From Erigeron canadensis (Eukaryota; Streptophyta; Magnoliopsida; Asterales; Asteraceae), in the NCBI RefSeq assembly GCF_010389155.1, contig NC_057763.1, positions 10,292,649 through 10,356,648 on the forward strand: a stretch of DNA of 64,000 nucleotides, in the 5' to 3' direction. Within the stretch, counting starts at the first letter, position 1. Every line of letters begins with the position of its first letter. Below are positions 1 through 10,988 of the stretch, one piece after another. Under the pieces are notes generated by a model. That model saw only the letters and a list, made by a program, of their open reading frames with translations. It searched no databases and was not told the origin of the DNA. Made by a program: the position numbers and the translations under genes.

Positions 1-218
1 GAACTAGGAGTTAAACGATTTAAAATTAAAACGATCTTTAGAATTTAAAGAAAAATTCTAAGTATTCTGAAATGATTTGGGCAGAGTTTTGGTATGAATT
101 GGATTGAAATGAATTGAGCAAAACCAATCACGAAGATCAGTTACCCAAGAATATTATGATTCCCAAACACAACTTTCCACGAATTACTCAAACCAGAGAA
201 TGTTCAAGTAAAACTTGA

Positions 219-484
219 AACGATCTAAAAGAGATCGTTCTGGTTTCAAAGAAAACTGAAACGATCTAAAAGAGATCGTTTTGGTTTCTTTTCAGTAAAA
301 CTTGAGTATTTTCAAGAAATTGAATTGACCAAAACCAATCCAAAGGATCAGTTAGCCACAATTAACTCTTCTCACCACAACCACACTTGTCAAAACGATC
401 AAATTTGAATCGTTTTACAAGCCACACCACTGAAATGTAAGTACCAATGAAAGATAAACTAAAACGATCTAAATGAGATCGTTT
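219..484. repeat. Four AACGATC stem-loops
   Basis: AACGATCT-AAAAG-AGATCGTT at 219-239, a 9-bp version at 259-281, AAAACGAT...ATCGTTTT at 392-416 and AAACGATCT-AAATG-AGATCGTTT at 462-484. They lie in the leader of Copia D. Confidence 0.85.
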
Positions 485-925
485 AGCTTCACACAGTCGT
501 CTTCAACCTCTGAGTATGAACAACTCCATTGACGATTTTTAAAACTTCAATATCTTTTGATTTTCTGAGAATTGGAACATGAAACCACTTACAAACAGTT
601 TGTTTTCACCTCAGCAACGATCCGATTAACACAATTTAGCTTATAACACAACAGAATCAAATCCCAAATTTTAGCGCCAAAAACTCAAAATCTGAACTTT
701 TGATTTAGATCGAATTAGAACACGAAACTTGAGAGCATTATGTTATTAACTATGAGAAATCGATCGGTGAACAAACATTTGTGATTTTATGTGATTTGAG
801 AGGTTATTATTGAATTTTCAGTGAGAAAAAAAACGAACAGAAACAGGATGAAAACAGAATTAAAGGTGTATGTGTGATGATTTGTGATTGAATTCAGTTA
901 TGGATCGAGATCAAAATGATGTTTT

Positions 926-937
926 GCTCTGATACCA
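926..937 (-). other. Primer-binding site of Copia D
   Basis: On the minus strand this reads TGGTATCAGAGC, the usual plant Ty1/copia primer-binding site complementary to the 3' end of initiator tRNA-Met. It sits two bases inside the LTR boundary at 940, which fixes the orientation of the element as minus. Confidence 0.85.
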
Positions 938-939
938 CA

Positions 940-1257
940 TGTAGCAACACGATTTTATCATTTGAATTCACATCAACAATGGCGTTTCGTTAGTGTGTGT
1001 GTTCTTGGTGTTTGTGTGTGTTTTTAGAGAGAATTTGGATCAAGAATGTGTTATTCAGGTGTTAAGTGTTGAGTGTTGTTCAAAAGTTATGTGTTGTTGA
1101 TTTCTAAGGGATTGAGGGCTATTTATAGTCTAAACAAACTAACAATGCTAATAATCACAATTAGCCCTTCAACCTTAGAAATCATCAACTCATGACTTAA
1201 CAACAAGTAAGTCCATAACTTAAATTACAATGTATCACTACTTTTGAATTTCTAACA
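940..1257 (-). repeat. 5' LTR of Copia D (318 bp)
   Basis: Read on the minus strand the LTR begins TGTTAGAAATTC at 1257 and ends GTTGCTACA at 940, the TG...CA form of copia LTRs. A TATA box (TATAAAT) lies at 1127-1121, about 130 bases into the LTR, a plausible promoter for the element. The partner LTR is outside the window. The right edge abuts an unrelated plus-strand copia remnant, so Copia D truncated or inserted into that element. Confidence 0.75.
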
Positions 1258-3445
1258 GTTAGAAACATTTTTGGGGTCTGAAAGCCGACAGACTCCTACC
1301 CCAACTGTGCATAGGTCGCCAAGTGAGGGTCCTAGGATATCTAAAAGAAAAAGAGGGGATAGAGGAGAGGGGACTGTTGAGCAACCAAGGAGGAAAGCTA
1401 AAAGAGTATCCTTTGAAAGTCCTCTCACACCAACTATCTCATCTTCTCAAACAACACAACCACCATCACAATCAACACCATCAATTCCTAAAACACTTTC
1501 TACACCACTTCCTTCCATTTCTTCTCCGATTCAACCAATTTTTCTCCACCACAATTATCCACAATTCTTGAAACCACATCAAACATTCCCGCTCCCATTC
1601 CTGGGAGAAGATTAAAAATGCAAGCTAGAAGGATTAAATCTAAATCCGCTCCCATTGCTCTTGAATCTTGCCGACCGGCCTCAGTTTCTACCAGATGGGA
1701 TGATCCTGATTCCAATGATCACCCCGAGGGGGAGAACCAAGGAGATGGTCAAGCTAATGTAGAGGCAAGAGTTGAAGAAACAATGGTTGATGTAGAGATG
1801 GGGGAAAGGAATGAAGGTGGAAATGTTGATGTAGTTGAGGATGATCAAGCTGAGATAGATAGATTAGCTGAATTTAGGGCTAGATCTGATGAAATGTGGA
1901 AAGGACTTGGTTTAAATGTTGGGGAAATAGAAAATGCTGAACAAAGGGAGGAAATAAGGAAAAGGTTGGAAGAGGTGTTTGGGATGGGAGAGATAGAATG
2001 AGATGAGGAAGAAAATGAGTTTATTGATGAAGATATAGTTGATGAGGCTTTAATAGAATTTGCTGAAGGGAGAGGCTGACGCAGAAGCAATTAAAGACAA
2101 CATAGTGTTGAATGTTCCGGAATTTGTTAAGACTCAAAAATCAACTGATGAACCAGTGTTTAAAGAATTTGCTGATCTTGATTATTTTACCACTGGTACT
2201 TCAGGAAGAAATGAAGCTGAAGAGTCTACTATTCCATCTGTGTCTACTCCGAAGCAATACTCTTTTAATGATTTTGAAGGGTTTGATGAGCTAAGAAAAA
2301 CTCCAGATGATGTCTCTCAAGATTTCAAAAAGTCTACATTTAAACAAGTGTTAAGATAAGCTATCATTTCAGAAGAAGAACCACTTCCCAACTACTTCCC
2401 TACAGAACTAACCGAAGAACAATGGAACTTCGTGAATAGGGGGTACTTCCTCAGAGATCAAGCTAGAATGGTTGCGCTTGGTATTAAGCCAAAGCAAGCT
2501 GCAATCAAGTCAAGATTCTTGGACGAAAGAGCATTTCCAATCTTCTGCGGAGCTACTAAGGTTGTCAAAGTGGGAAGACCGGAATTTGCTGCTATGTACA
2601 AGTTTAAGGATCCAAAACAAGTTGAAGAATACATATCTCTCCTTAAACTTGCTGATAGCTACAATCCAAGTATTCTTGAAGATCATAGGAAGTACAGGAT
2701 AGTGGTGCTAGTCAGAGTGATCTTGATAAGAAAGACTCACATCTCGATACCTTGTTTTCATGTCAAGAGAGAGAATGGCTTCATTTATAGATTCAATGAA
2801 GCTCATTTCAAACTTCTACCAGTTGATGACTTGATTTTCCTCTACAACCACTATGTGAATGCTATTCAAAGATATCATGAAGATCTTATTTCCTTTGATG
2901 CAGTGAAGAGATACATGTCTAGCGTCATTCAACATGCATCATTGGAAGATTTTCAGATTGGGTTTAAGTTGGTTAAGAGGAAGATTAATGTCCCGTATCC
3001 AGATCAAAGTCTTTACACAGAAAATATAGAAAGATTGAATATTGGTCATGTTCTCGAGAAACCAACACTTTTTGTAGTATTTCTTAACAGTAGGAAGAAG
3101 AAGATCTTTCTCAAAATGTGCGACCTTGCTTCTTCCTCTGATGGAACCCTTGAATTCTGCAAGAATGTGCTGTTTTGCTAATTCGAATATGAAGAGTCAG
3201 ATCAAAATAAAGCTCTACTTGATAAAGCAATCAGCAAGATTGATAAGAGGCTAGGTTTCAGAGAGAGTATTAGAATGTTAAGGGAAGCAAAGAATGTTAA
3301 GAAATCCAAGTACATTGAGAGGAGAAGAGGAGGATGCTGGATCAAGTATGAACCTAGTAATGTTTTGGGACCACACAACATTCCTCCTAGAGACTATGAA
3401 GCAAACATGTTAGTCCCCGAAGATAAACCTGAAGGTGATAACTAG
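1258..3445 (+). pseudogene. Broken accessory ORF from the 3' part of a plus-strand copia element
   Basis: Four open segments can be read: 1271-1615 and 2060-3181 share one frame and 1618-2001 is in another. The main frame continues past a TAA at 3179-3181 to a TAG at 3443-3445. The N-terminal part is basic and Ser/Pro/Thr-rich, then acidic. From about 2432 comes a more globular Arg/Lys-rich segment (it starts NRGYFLRDQARMV). The overall style resembles the extra ORF that follows pol in many Asteraceae copia elements, where such products are annotated only as uncharacterised. Its position just upstream of a polypurine tract and LTR supports that. The 5' end is missing because Copia D abuts it at 1257. 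Function unknown; family assignment from memory of the style, not from a search. Confidence 0.5.
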
Positions 3446-3528
3446 TTTTGGCATCCACATGAGAAAAGACCAAGAAATCAACCCTAAAGACTGTTGAATC
3501 TTGGATACATTTTTGACAAATCACTACT

Positions 3529-3538
3529 AAAGGGAGAT
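3529..3538 (+). other. Polypurine tract of the plus-strand copia remnant
   Basis: The purine-rich AAAGGGAGAT directly precedes the LTR start TGTTAGAAA at 3539, as expected for the plus-strand primer of reverse transcription. Confidence 0.65.
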
Positions 3539-3804
3539 TGTTAGAAATATAATTTCTAGTAGTTGATTTGTATGTTTATAATATTTTGTACTTATTTGTA
3601 TTTCTCATAAGTATGGAAGGGAGACTAGTGTAAATTGTATAGGAAGTATATAAAGCCCCCTCCATCGCTTTGAATTGTAACTTTGAACACATTTTCATGC
3701 TATCCAATCTTTCTACACTCTTACTTTTCTCTCTCGGTAGATACCACACTAACACACACACAACCTCCATTAACACATAGTAAAGCTCAATTACATACAT
3801 TACA
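3539..3804 (+). repeat. 3' LTR of the plus-strand copia remnant (266 bp)
   Basis: It starts TGTTAGAAATAT and ends ATTACA at 3804, the TG...CA ends of an LTR, with a TATA-like TATATAAA at 3647-3654. At 3805 the sequence switches in frame to gypsy RNase H coding sequence (A-S-S-S-G-L), which marks the insertion point. A 5-bp target duplication would be GCATC (3805-3809) but the left copy is lost. Confidence 0.7.
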
Positions 3805-5628
3805 GCATCATCCAGTGGGCTCAGTTGTGTATTGATGAAAAGAGGAAAAGTCATCGCATATGCCTCAAGGCAATTGAAGGAACATGAGAAACGTTATCCT
3901 ACCCATGATTTGGAGCTGGCGGCGGTTGTTTTTACTTTACAGATTTGGCGCCATCATCTTTATGGAGTCAAATTCACTATCTATTCCAATCACAAAAGTC
4001 TCAAATACTTCTTTGAACAGAGAGATCTCAATAATCGCCAACGAAGATGGCTTGATTTTTTAAAAGACTACAATTGTGAGATTTTGTATCATCCCGGGAA
4101 AGCTAATGTGGTAGCAGACGCTTCAAGTCGGAAGAGTTCTCATCATTCTATCATTGTCTCTCCATTATGGGTGTTAATCACCAATGAATTTATGGAGCAA
4201 ATAAGAGCGGCTCAAGAAAAGGCTTTGCAACAAGATCCTAAGAAAGAAAGAATTCAAGGTCAAATCCAATATTTTACCAAGGATTCTCGTGGCCTTACCG
4301 TACGATTTGGGAGAATTTGGATTCCATTCTCTTATGAGTTGAAACAAGTTCTACTTGATGAAGCTCACAAATCCAAATATTCCATTCATCCCAGTGCTAC
4401 CAAGATATATCATGATTTAAAGGTAGAATATTGGTGGCCCGGAATGAAGCGGCATGTGGTGAAGTATGTAGAAAAGTGTTTGACTTGTGCTCAAGTGAAG
4501 GCGGAGCACCAAAAGCCTTACGGTAAAATGCAACCTTTGGAAATCCCCAAGTGGAAATGGGAGGATATCACCATGGTTTTTGTCACCAAATTGCCCAAAA
4601 CACCTAGAAATCAATTTAATACGATTTGGGTAATAGTTGATAGGTTGACTAAAAGTGCCTTGTTCCTTCCCATTCATGAAGCATCTTCATCCGAGGTATT
4701 GGCGAAGATTTATGTGAAAGAAGTGGTGGCAAGACATGGAGTCCCAATCTCCATTATTTCGGATAGAGATACTCGTTTTACTTCGCATTTTTGGCAAAGA
4801 TTTCAAGAGAAAATGGGCACAACACTAAGTTTTAGTACCGTTTATCATCCCCAAACGGATGGTCAAAGTGAGAGGACCATCCAAACTCTCGAAGATATGT
4901 TGCGAGCATGTATTATTGACTTTGGTGGAACTTGGGATCTTTACTTGCCCTTGGTGAAGTTTTCTTACAACAATAGCTACCAGTCAAACATACAAATGCC
5001 TCCATATGAGATGTTGTATGGTAGAAAATGTAGGTCTCCTATTTGTTGGGGAGAAGTGGGATAAAGGGAAATTGGTGGCACGGAAGTGGTGTTGAAAACG
5101 ATTGAGAAGATTGATGTGATTAAGGAAAGACTCAAAGCGGCGCAAGATCGACAAAAGTCCTATGCGGATAAACGAAGAAGGCCGATTGAGTTCAATGTGG
5201 GCGATCGTGTTTTATTTAAGGTATCTCCATGGAAAGGTATCCTACGATTTTGAAAACGTGGAAAATTGAGCCATCGTTTTATCGGTCCTTTCAAAATTTT
5301 AGCTCGAGTTGGTAAAGTTGCTTATCGTTTAGAGTTACCCGATGAGCTTTCGGGAATTCATCCCACCTTTCATGTCTCTCATCTTAGAAAGTGTCTCGCC
5401 GACGATGCTTCTAATGTACCTTTGGAAGAAATTGAAGTTGACAACAAATTAAATTACGTGGAAGAACCTATCGCCATAGTGGAAGAAGAACTTAGAAGAG
5501 TTCAAAACAAAACGGTGAGGACGTACAAGATTTTATGGAAGCATGGAAGGATGTACGATTGTACTTGGGAATCCGAACATGATGTTTTTGTATACTATAC
5601 GTCTTTGCATATGATCACGAGGTTGTGA
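3805..5628 (+). pseudogene. Ty3/gypsy chromovirus pol fragment: RNase H, integrase, chromodomain
   Basis: One frame runs throughout with in-frame stops TAA at 5062-5064 and TGA at 5251-5253. Domains in order: the end of RNase H ([20 protein letters not shown] through VADASSRK), the integrase HHCC zinc finger (H and H in the segment near 4370-4390, CLTC near 4480), the integrase core (SDRDTRF, then [11 protein letters not shown]), a GPF/Y-type segment ([14 protein letters not shown]) and a chromodomain-like tail ([12 protein letters not shown] ... TWESEHDV). This order and tail indicate a chromovirus of the Tekay/Del kind. The usual first catalytic Asp of integrase (M-D-F-V) is Val (codon 4576-4578), and the RNase H Asp in the T-D-H-K motif is Asn. 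Reverse transcriptase and everything upstream were lost at the copia insertion. Clearly non-functional. Confidence 0.88.
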
Positions 5629-5636
5629 TCCGTTCC

Positions 5637-5650
5637 AAGTGGGGGAGAGT
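5637..5650 (+). other. Polypurine tract of the gypsy element
   Basis: AAGTGGGGGAGAGT immediately precedes the LTR start TGTAACACCCC at 5651. It lies shortly after the pol stop, the standard position for gypsy elements. Confidence 0.75.
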
Positions 5651-7107
5651 TGTAACACCCCAATAATTTTAAGGTAATAAATTAACCCTTTTTATAGTTT
5701 TGACATTAAAATAAGTTCCTAGTATTTTTTGGATATGGGGTTAATTTAGTTGGAACTTTAGCGGATAGCGGGTAAAATACCCACAAAAATTAGAAAAGGG
5801 GCATAGCATTTCCTTGTGTTGCCAGCCAAGTTCTTCCCTCCCTTAGTCACACTTCCATTACCATTCCATGCTTCACTAAGTTTCTTCAACCTTCTTCTTC
5901 TTGTTTCTATCAAATCAAATTGTAATTTCTTCTAATTCAAGGATAAAAAATAATAATAATAATCTTAGATAATCTTCAATAAGCAAGAATTGAAAACTTA
6001 GGATTTGTGTATGGTGGTGGTGGTGGTGGCCGATTTTTAGAAGAAGAAAAGAGGAAGAAATTGTGATTTAGAAACCCTAATCTTTATCTTCCATTCTTGA
6101 GGTATTGATTTCCTTAACCAAGTTCTAATCTTTATTTTTATGAATTAGGGTTCTTGAGAGGTTCAATTTGGGGTTTTTGCTAGAATTGAGTTATTATATA
6201 TTTTCCCCCTAAATTCTTGTATATGATAGTTTGTTATTGAGTTGCATGATTAACTTAATTAATAATTTGAATGTTGATAATGAAACTTTGATTATGAAAG
6301 AATGGTGATTTTTCTAGTTGAATGGAATGATGGTGGAATTGATAAATTAAGCTAGTCAAGTGAAATTTTTGAATGAAATGCAACTCAATGACAAATATAA
6401 GAAGGTTTGGGTTAGGAATGCTAGTGTAATGTTGAAGGCTAGGTTGAGTAGCCAAAATGTGAATATCGCCTTATATGCGTATTATGATATTTGATAGGTT
6501 GAAAGCTTGAATTTTTGCATTTGCGGTTATCTTGATTTAATTGTTGTGTCGCGAAGGAGGTGAGTATACTTGCATATCTTTGTATATTCGTCGGGTCAAT
6601 TACCATACGATGGTGAATTCCGTGTGTGGTAATTGATTTGGCGTTGAGCCTAATTGGGGTCGTCTTTGATTACAGGCCTACTTGGTGGCCATAGCTCATG
6701 TGGGGCATTGTTATTGTATTATTTGATTGTGATTGTAATCATTTGATTATATGGATCCATGTAATGCGTTGGCACAAAGGTGAGTATTATAGATATGACA
6801 CGACGGTGTCATAGTCTATATGCAATAGACCTTTGTGCATTACCCTCCTTCGTTTATATGATTATATGCAAGCATATTTACTAAGCATTCTCTTACCGTT
6901 TAGTTGTTTACTATTTTATAGGTGGTTCCGGAAGAAGGAACTAGTTCTAGTCGATTTGAAGTGTTGATTTTGAAGTGCTAGTTGACGTGAAGGTATTTTG
7001 GCCATTCGCGGAAGAATGGTATTCTTTTGGTTAGAGACGTAGATATCCATCTTCATCTTGGCTCTTGGTACATATTTGGATTTTGGTAGTCATGTTTTGG
7101 TACATAT
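5651..7107 (+). repeat. Gypsy chromovirus 3' LTR, first part (interrupted by Sirevirus A)
   Basis: The LTR opens TGTAACACCCC right after the polypurine tract. It is non-coding, with a (GGT)n run near 6012-6029 and no convincing ORF. It is interrupted at 7107 by the left LTR of Sirevirus A; the five flanking bases CATAT (7103-7107) resemble CATTT after the right edge of A (19697-19701). The continuation is at about 19697-20105. Confidence 0.7.
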
Positions 7108-8059
7108 TGTGAGTCCACCTAACAAGATGTACAAGAGATCAAGATATAACAAGATATAAGGTTAGACTATAATAATCACAAGTTATATCAAGAAACCCGA
7201 CTGGCAAGTAAATCGAAACTAGATATGAGTATTTAGAATTACAATCCAGATAATGGATAAGAATAATAAAGTACGATTGCTTGAAACTATATAAATTACT
7301 AAATATAATCAAGTATTATGGCAATGAGTCGAGATGTATTTTTCAATGTATTTTATTTATTGCTATAAACAAAATACAAGAGTTGTTGCGGAACAAAGAT
7401 AATCACACTTGTGAAAATATCTAAACAATCCTAGAAATACAAATGATCTATGCGACAAGGAATTACTCATAAGAATACTTAAAGTAATATCACACGTTGC
7501 AATTGCCAAAGTTCCAAGCATTTTTGCAAGTGTGAGAAGTCTTATATTTATAGGCAAACATGTCTTGATGACATGGCAATATGCCGTACAAAAATATGGT
7601 TGGATGCATTTATGGATTTGTGGGACAAATCCATAACATGCTTGTTTAAGGTAAAGTATGTAAGTTTCTTTGATGTGACGTAACATACTTTATTCCCAAC
7701 CTTTTGCTAAAACTTTCCCAATCCCAGGTTGAGAGAAATTAACCGGGTAAAGGTAGTTAAAGCTGCAAAAAGACTTTCCTCATAATCAGTGAAAAAGTGT
7801 TGTAAGTACTTTTTCACTGAGCCTCTTCAGATTCAACTTCAGGTAAGATCTTCTCTGAACTCTGCTTCTGAGATGATCTTCTTCTTCAGTCTTCAGTCTT
7901 TGACTTCAGTCTGAACGTCTTCAGTGTAGGTTGATTCTGAATCTGAAATGAAGCTTCAGTGAGCTTTATTCTGAATGACTTCAGAATCCTGAGCAAGCTT
8001 TCTTCACTGAGCCTCAACTATTTTGAACAAATTATACTTAGTCGATTTTCGACCTAACA
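7108..8059 (-). repeat. 3' LTR of Sirevirus A (952 bp)
   Basis: On the minus strand it runs from TGTTAGGTCGAAAATCGAC at 8059 to GGTGGACTCACA at 7108. A TATA box (TATAAATATA) lies at 7552-7543. An open frame of 107 codons (7686-7363, minus) crosses the TATA region and is shared by the other LTR copies; I treat it as an LTR feature, not a gene. The CT/GA-rich half near 7800-8030 contains many TTCAG/CTGA words. Confidence 0.88.
7543..7552 (-). promoter_or_regulatory. TATA box of the Sirevirus A 3' LTR
   Basis: TATAAATATA on the minus strand. The same decamer is present at 19189-19180, 43490-43481 and 55086-55077 in the other three LTRs, so it is the likely core promoter of this family. Confidence 0.65.
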
Positions 8060-8073
8060 AATTCCCCCTATTT
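8060..8073 (-). other. Polypurine tract of Sirevirus A
   Basis: On the minus strand AATAGGGGGAATT precedes the LTR start TGTTAGG. Between this tract and the accessory-ORF stop (8074-8351) I see no gene; it is 3' untranslated element sequence matching 44000-44276 in element B. Confidence 0.75.
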
Positions 8074-8751
8074 ATTCTAAAATAGTTCATGTATTTTAGA
8101 CTTTTATATATACATGTTTGTAAGTCTAAAAATACAAGTTTTTGTTTAAGTTGTAAAAATATTTCTAAGGACATCTCATAGATCATGATGCCTTAAGAAA
8201 ATTTTCTTGTTTGTTTTCTAACTTAAACTATTTCCTAATAATATGATGTAACTTGTAACTATATAGAAGATACTGAGATGATTGTTCAGTTAAAAGTACA
8301 GAAATGAAATGAAAAATATTTAAAAGTACAAATATTTACAAAGAGATACAACTACTTCTTCGCAGGCCTTGAGCCAGAAGGTGCTTCAGTAGCCTTTTTC
8401 TTTGGAGAGCTGATCTTCCCAAATAGTCTTTCCTCCATCTCAACTTTGGTCTTCATTTTCTGTTGGATCTTCAGCATCCAGGCGCCATTCAGATGAGAGT
8501 TTGGTTTTCCTTTCAGAGCATTGATCATCTCCTTGTGCTCAGAATACCCAAACTTATGCACCGAAACCTGCTCATATTCTTCTTCAGCTCTACCTTCTCT
8601 TTTCACAGTCAGATTGAACAGTTTTAGACCATCTTCCTTCAGAATTTGCAGGATGACACCTGTGTTTCATATAATAATCATACTGATCCTTTTCATGTTT
8701 ATCCTTCACCTGAGCAACTTCTTTAGAAATAGGTATGAATGTAGAGAGGTC

Positions 8752-9436
8752 AGCATCTCGAGCATGCTTTCTTGTTGTCCTTGGGCCAGTAAGTTTGGGC
8801 TTCTGAGGTGGCCTGCAGATTTCCTTCTCAGCCTTCAGAACACTGGACATAATTTCCTTCTTTTTGATCTCCATCTCTTTCTTCCTATTCTTTACCAGAT
8901 CTTCAATAGATATCTTGAAAGTGAGATGGTCCAGCTTTTGTTCTAAGGGGGAATATTTCATCCCATATTCATATTCGGCCATTTCCACCAAGGCCTTCTG
9001 CACTCTTGCATCATGTTTGATCTTCTGATATCTTTCATTTGTGAGGCCAAGAGCTGCAACATCTACCAGATCAATGGTACCCATTGATGGTCCAGATCTC
9101 GAGCATCTTGAGCATGCTTTCTTGTTGTCCTTGGGCCAGTAAGTTTGGGCTTCTGAGGTGGCCTGCAGATTTCCTTCTCAGCCTTCAGAACACTGGACAT
9201 AATTTCCTTCTTTTTGATCTCCATCTCTTTCTTCCTATTCTTTACCAGATCTTCAATAGATATCTTGAAAGTGAGATGGTCCAGCTTTTGTTCTAAGGGG
9301 GAATATTTCATCCCATATTCATATTCGGCCATTTCCACCAAGGCCTTCTGCACTCTTGCATCATGTTTGATCTTCTGATATCTTTCATTTGTGAGGCCAA
9401 GAGCTGCAACATCTACCAGATCAATGGTACCCATTG
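8752..9436 (-). repeat. 350-bp tandem duplication inside the accessory ORF of Sirevirus A
   Basis: The stretch 8752-9086 recurs almost unchanged at 9102-9436, with a period of 350 bases. Element B has the segment once, so the duplication arose in A after the two copies split. It breaks the reading frame. Confidence 0.9.
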
Positions 9437-10949
9437 CCAAGTGTTGGGCCCTTTCTCTTTCTTTGGTTTCTCTCCACATAATGAATTGGTTGGAGACTTG
9501 TCTTTGAAGGGCTTCCAACTTTTTCTGGTTAGCATCTAAATCTGGCAATGGATAACCATGTTCATCCACATTTTCTCCAACAACAAAACCAGAGTCCTTG
9601 GTCCCCTTTTTCTTTGGTTCCTCAACCATCTTAGCTTTGCCATTGTCTTTCCTAGCTTGTTCAGATGGTTGGGGTTCAGATTGTTTCCTCAGTTGTTCCC
9701 CCTCAAATTCAGATTGCCTCTTGGTTGCTTCTATTAATTCTTGAGAGCTGGCTAGCAAACCAATTGGCACATCACTTCCCCCTTTGGGAATCTCCGCAGG
9801 CATCCTAGCATATAAATCAATGGCCTTCTGCATGCCCTGCAGAGGTTCCCAATTCTGCTGGGTAATACTGTCAGAAACACCCTTAGACATAGTGGCAAAC
9901 TGAACTCTTAATCAGAATGTAGAGTTCAGGTTCAGCTTCTTATGCTCCAGGACTTCTTTCAGCAATCCCTTTTCTTCATCAGATAAAGCACCAGAGGGAG
10001 GAGGAGTAACAACTTCAGGAGCTTTCTTGAGCAGGGCCAGAATTTCATCCAGTTGCTTTGACTGGTTCTGAACTTGTTGATCAAGAGTTGACATAGAATT
10101 CTTCATATCATTAACAGCTTTGTCAACCTTGTCATTTGTTTCTTTGGAGACTTCAGAAACCATCAACCTGACCCTCTCTTCAACCTTTTCTGCCACCGAC
10201 ACTGAAATCTGAGAGATAAGATCTTCAGAGAATATGGATTTCAGTGTCTCAGAAACCTTTCCACCAACAAAGGCACCAAGGGACTCTTCATCAACATTAG
10301 GCTTCTTAACCAACTCACCAACTTCTTTTTCAAGTGCCAAGAAAGAGTTTTGTATCATAAGTATCCAGGATTGCAAATTCGCAACAACTGAACTCTGCAC
10401 ATCCCTCTTAGTCAATTGCCCTACTCAAACCATTACATGATGACACCAATTCATGTAACTTCCCAACCACCAAGCTCTCATTAACTGCTATTCTTGTAAA
10501 TTCAGTACCCATAACAACCTGGGCACCCTTCAAATCGGCCAGAGACTTGGTGTTGGCAGCCAGAGATTTAGATAAGCCCTCAACCTGAATGAGAAGGTTT
10601 TGGACTTCAGTTTGTGACTTCTCTAGCTGAGCTTCCATGCTCAGAGGTGCAGCAGACGAAGTGGAAGCTGAAGCAACAAAGGGAGTTGTCCTGATGCTTG
10701 CCGGAGTTCTTTCCAAAATTCTTTCTGAGGGACCATCAGACTCGGTCTCAGAATCCAGTTCCTTTTCTTGATCTCCTGGCAGATCATACGTTCTCCTTGG
10801 TGGAACAACATGGATTTGAGGGTGAAGGAATTGAAGAGGTGGTTGAAAAACGATAGATGTAACATAAGCTGGTGTTGTGCCTTGGGGAAACAAAGGATGT
10901 TGATGAGAAATTGGTGGTGGTTGATAAGGTGGATCAAGATCAATAATAT

Positions 10950-10950
10950 T

Positions 10951-10988
<38 letters not shown>
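10950..10988 (-). repeat. (CAA)n / (TTG)n microsatellite coding poly-Gln in the accessory ORF
   Basis: About twelve TTG units on the plus strand. In the accessory-ORF frame it encodes Gln repeats and is preceded by a TAA stop (CAA-TAA-CAA on the minus strand). Other frames give poly-Asn or poly-Leu shadows. Confidence 0.9.

Larger units (their letters stand above)
1..939 (-). mobile_element. 5' internal leader of a minus-strand copia element (Copia D), cut by the window edge
   Basis: This stretch lies directly downstream, on the minus strand, of an LTR (940-1257) and a primer-binding site (926-937), so it is the start of the internal region of a copia element running leftwards out of the window. 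I see no gag-like reading frame here; it reads as untranslated leader. It contains four AACGATC stem-loops between 219 and 484, described separately. The element body must continue beyond base 1. Confidence 0.6.
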
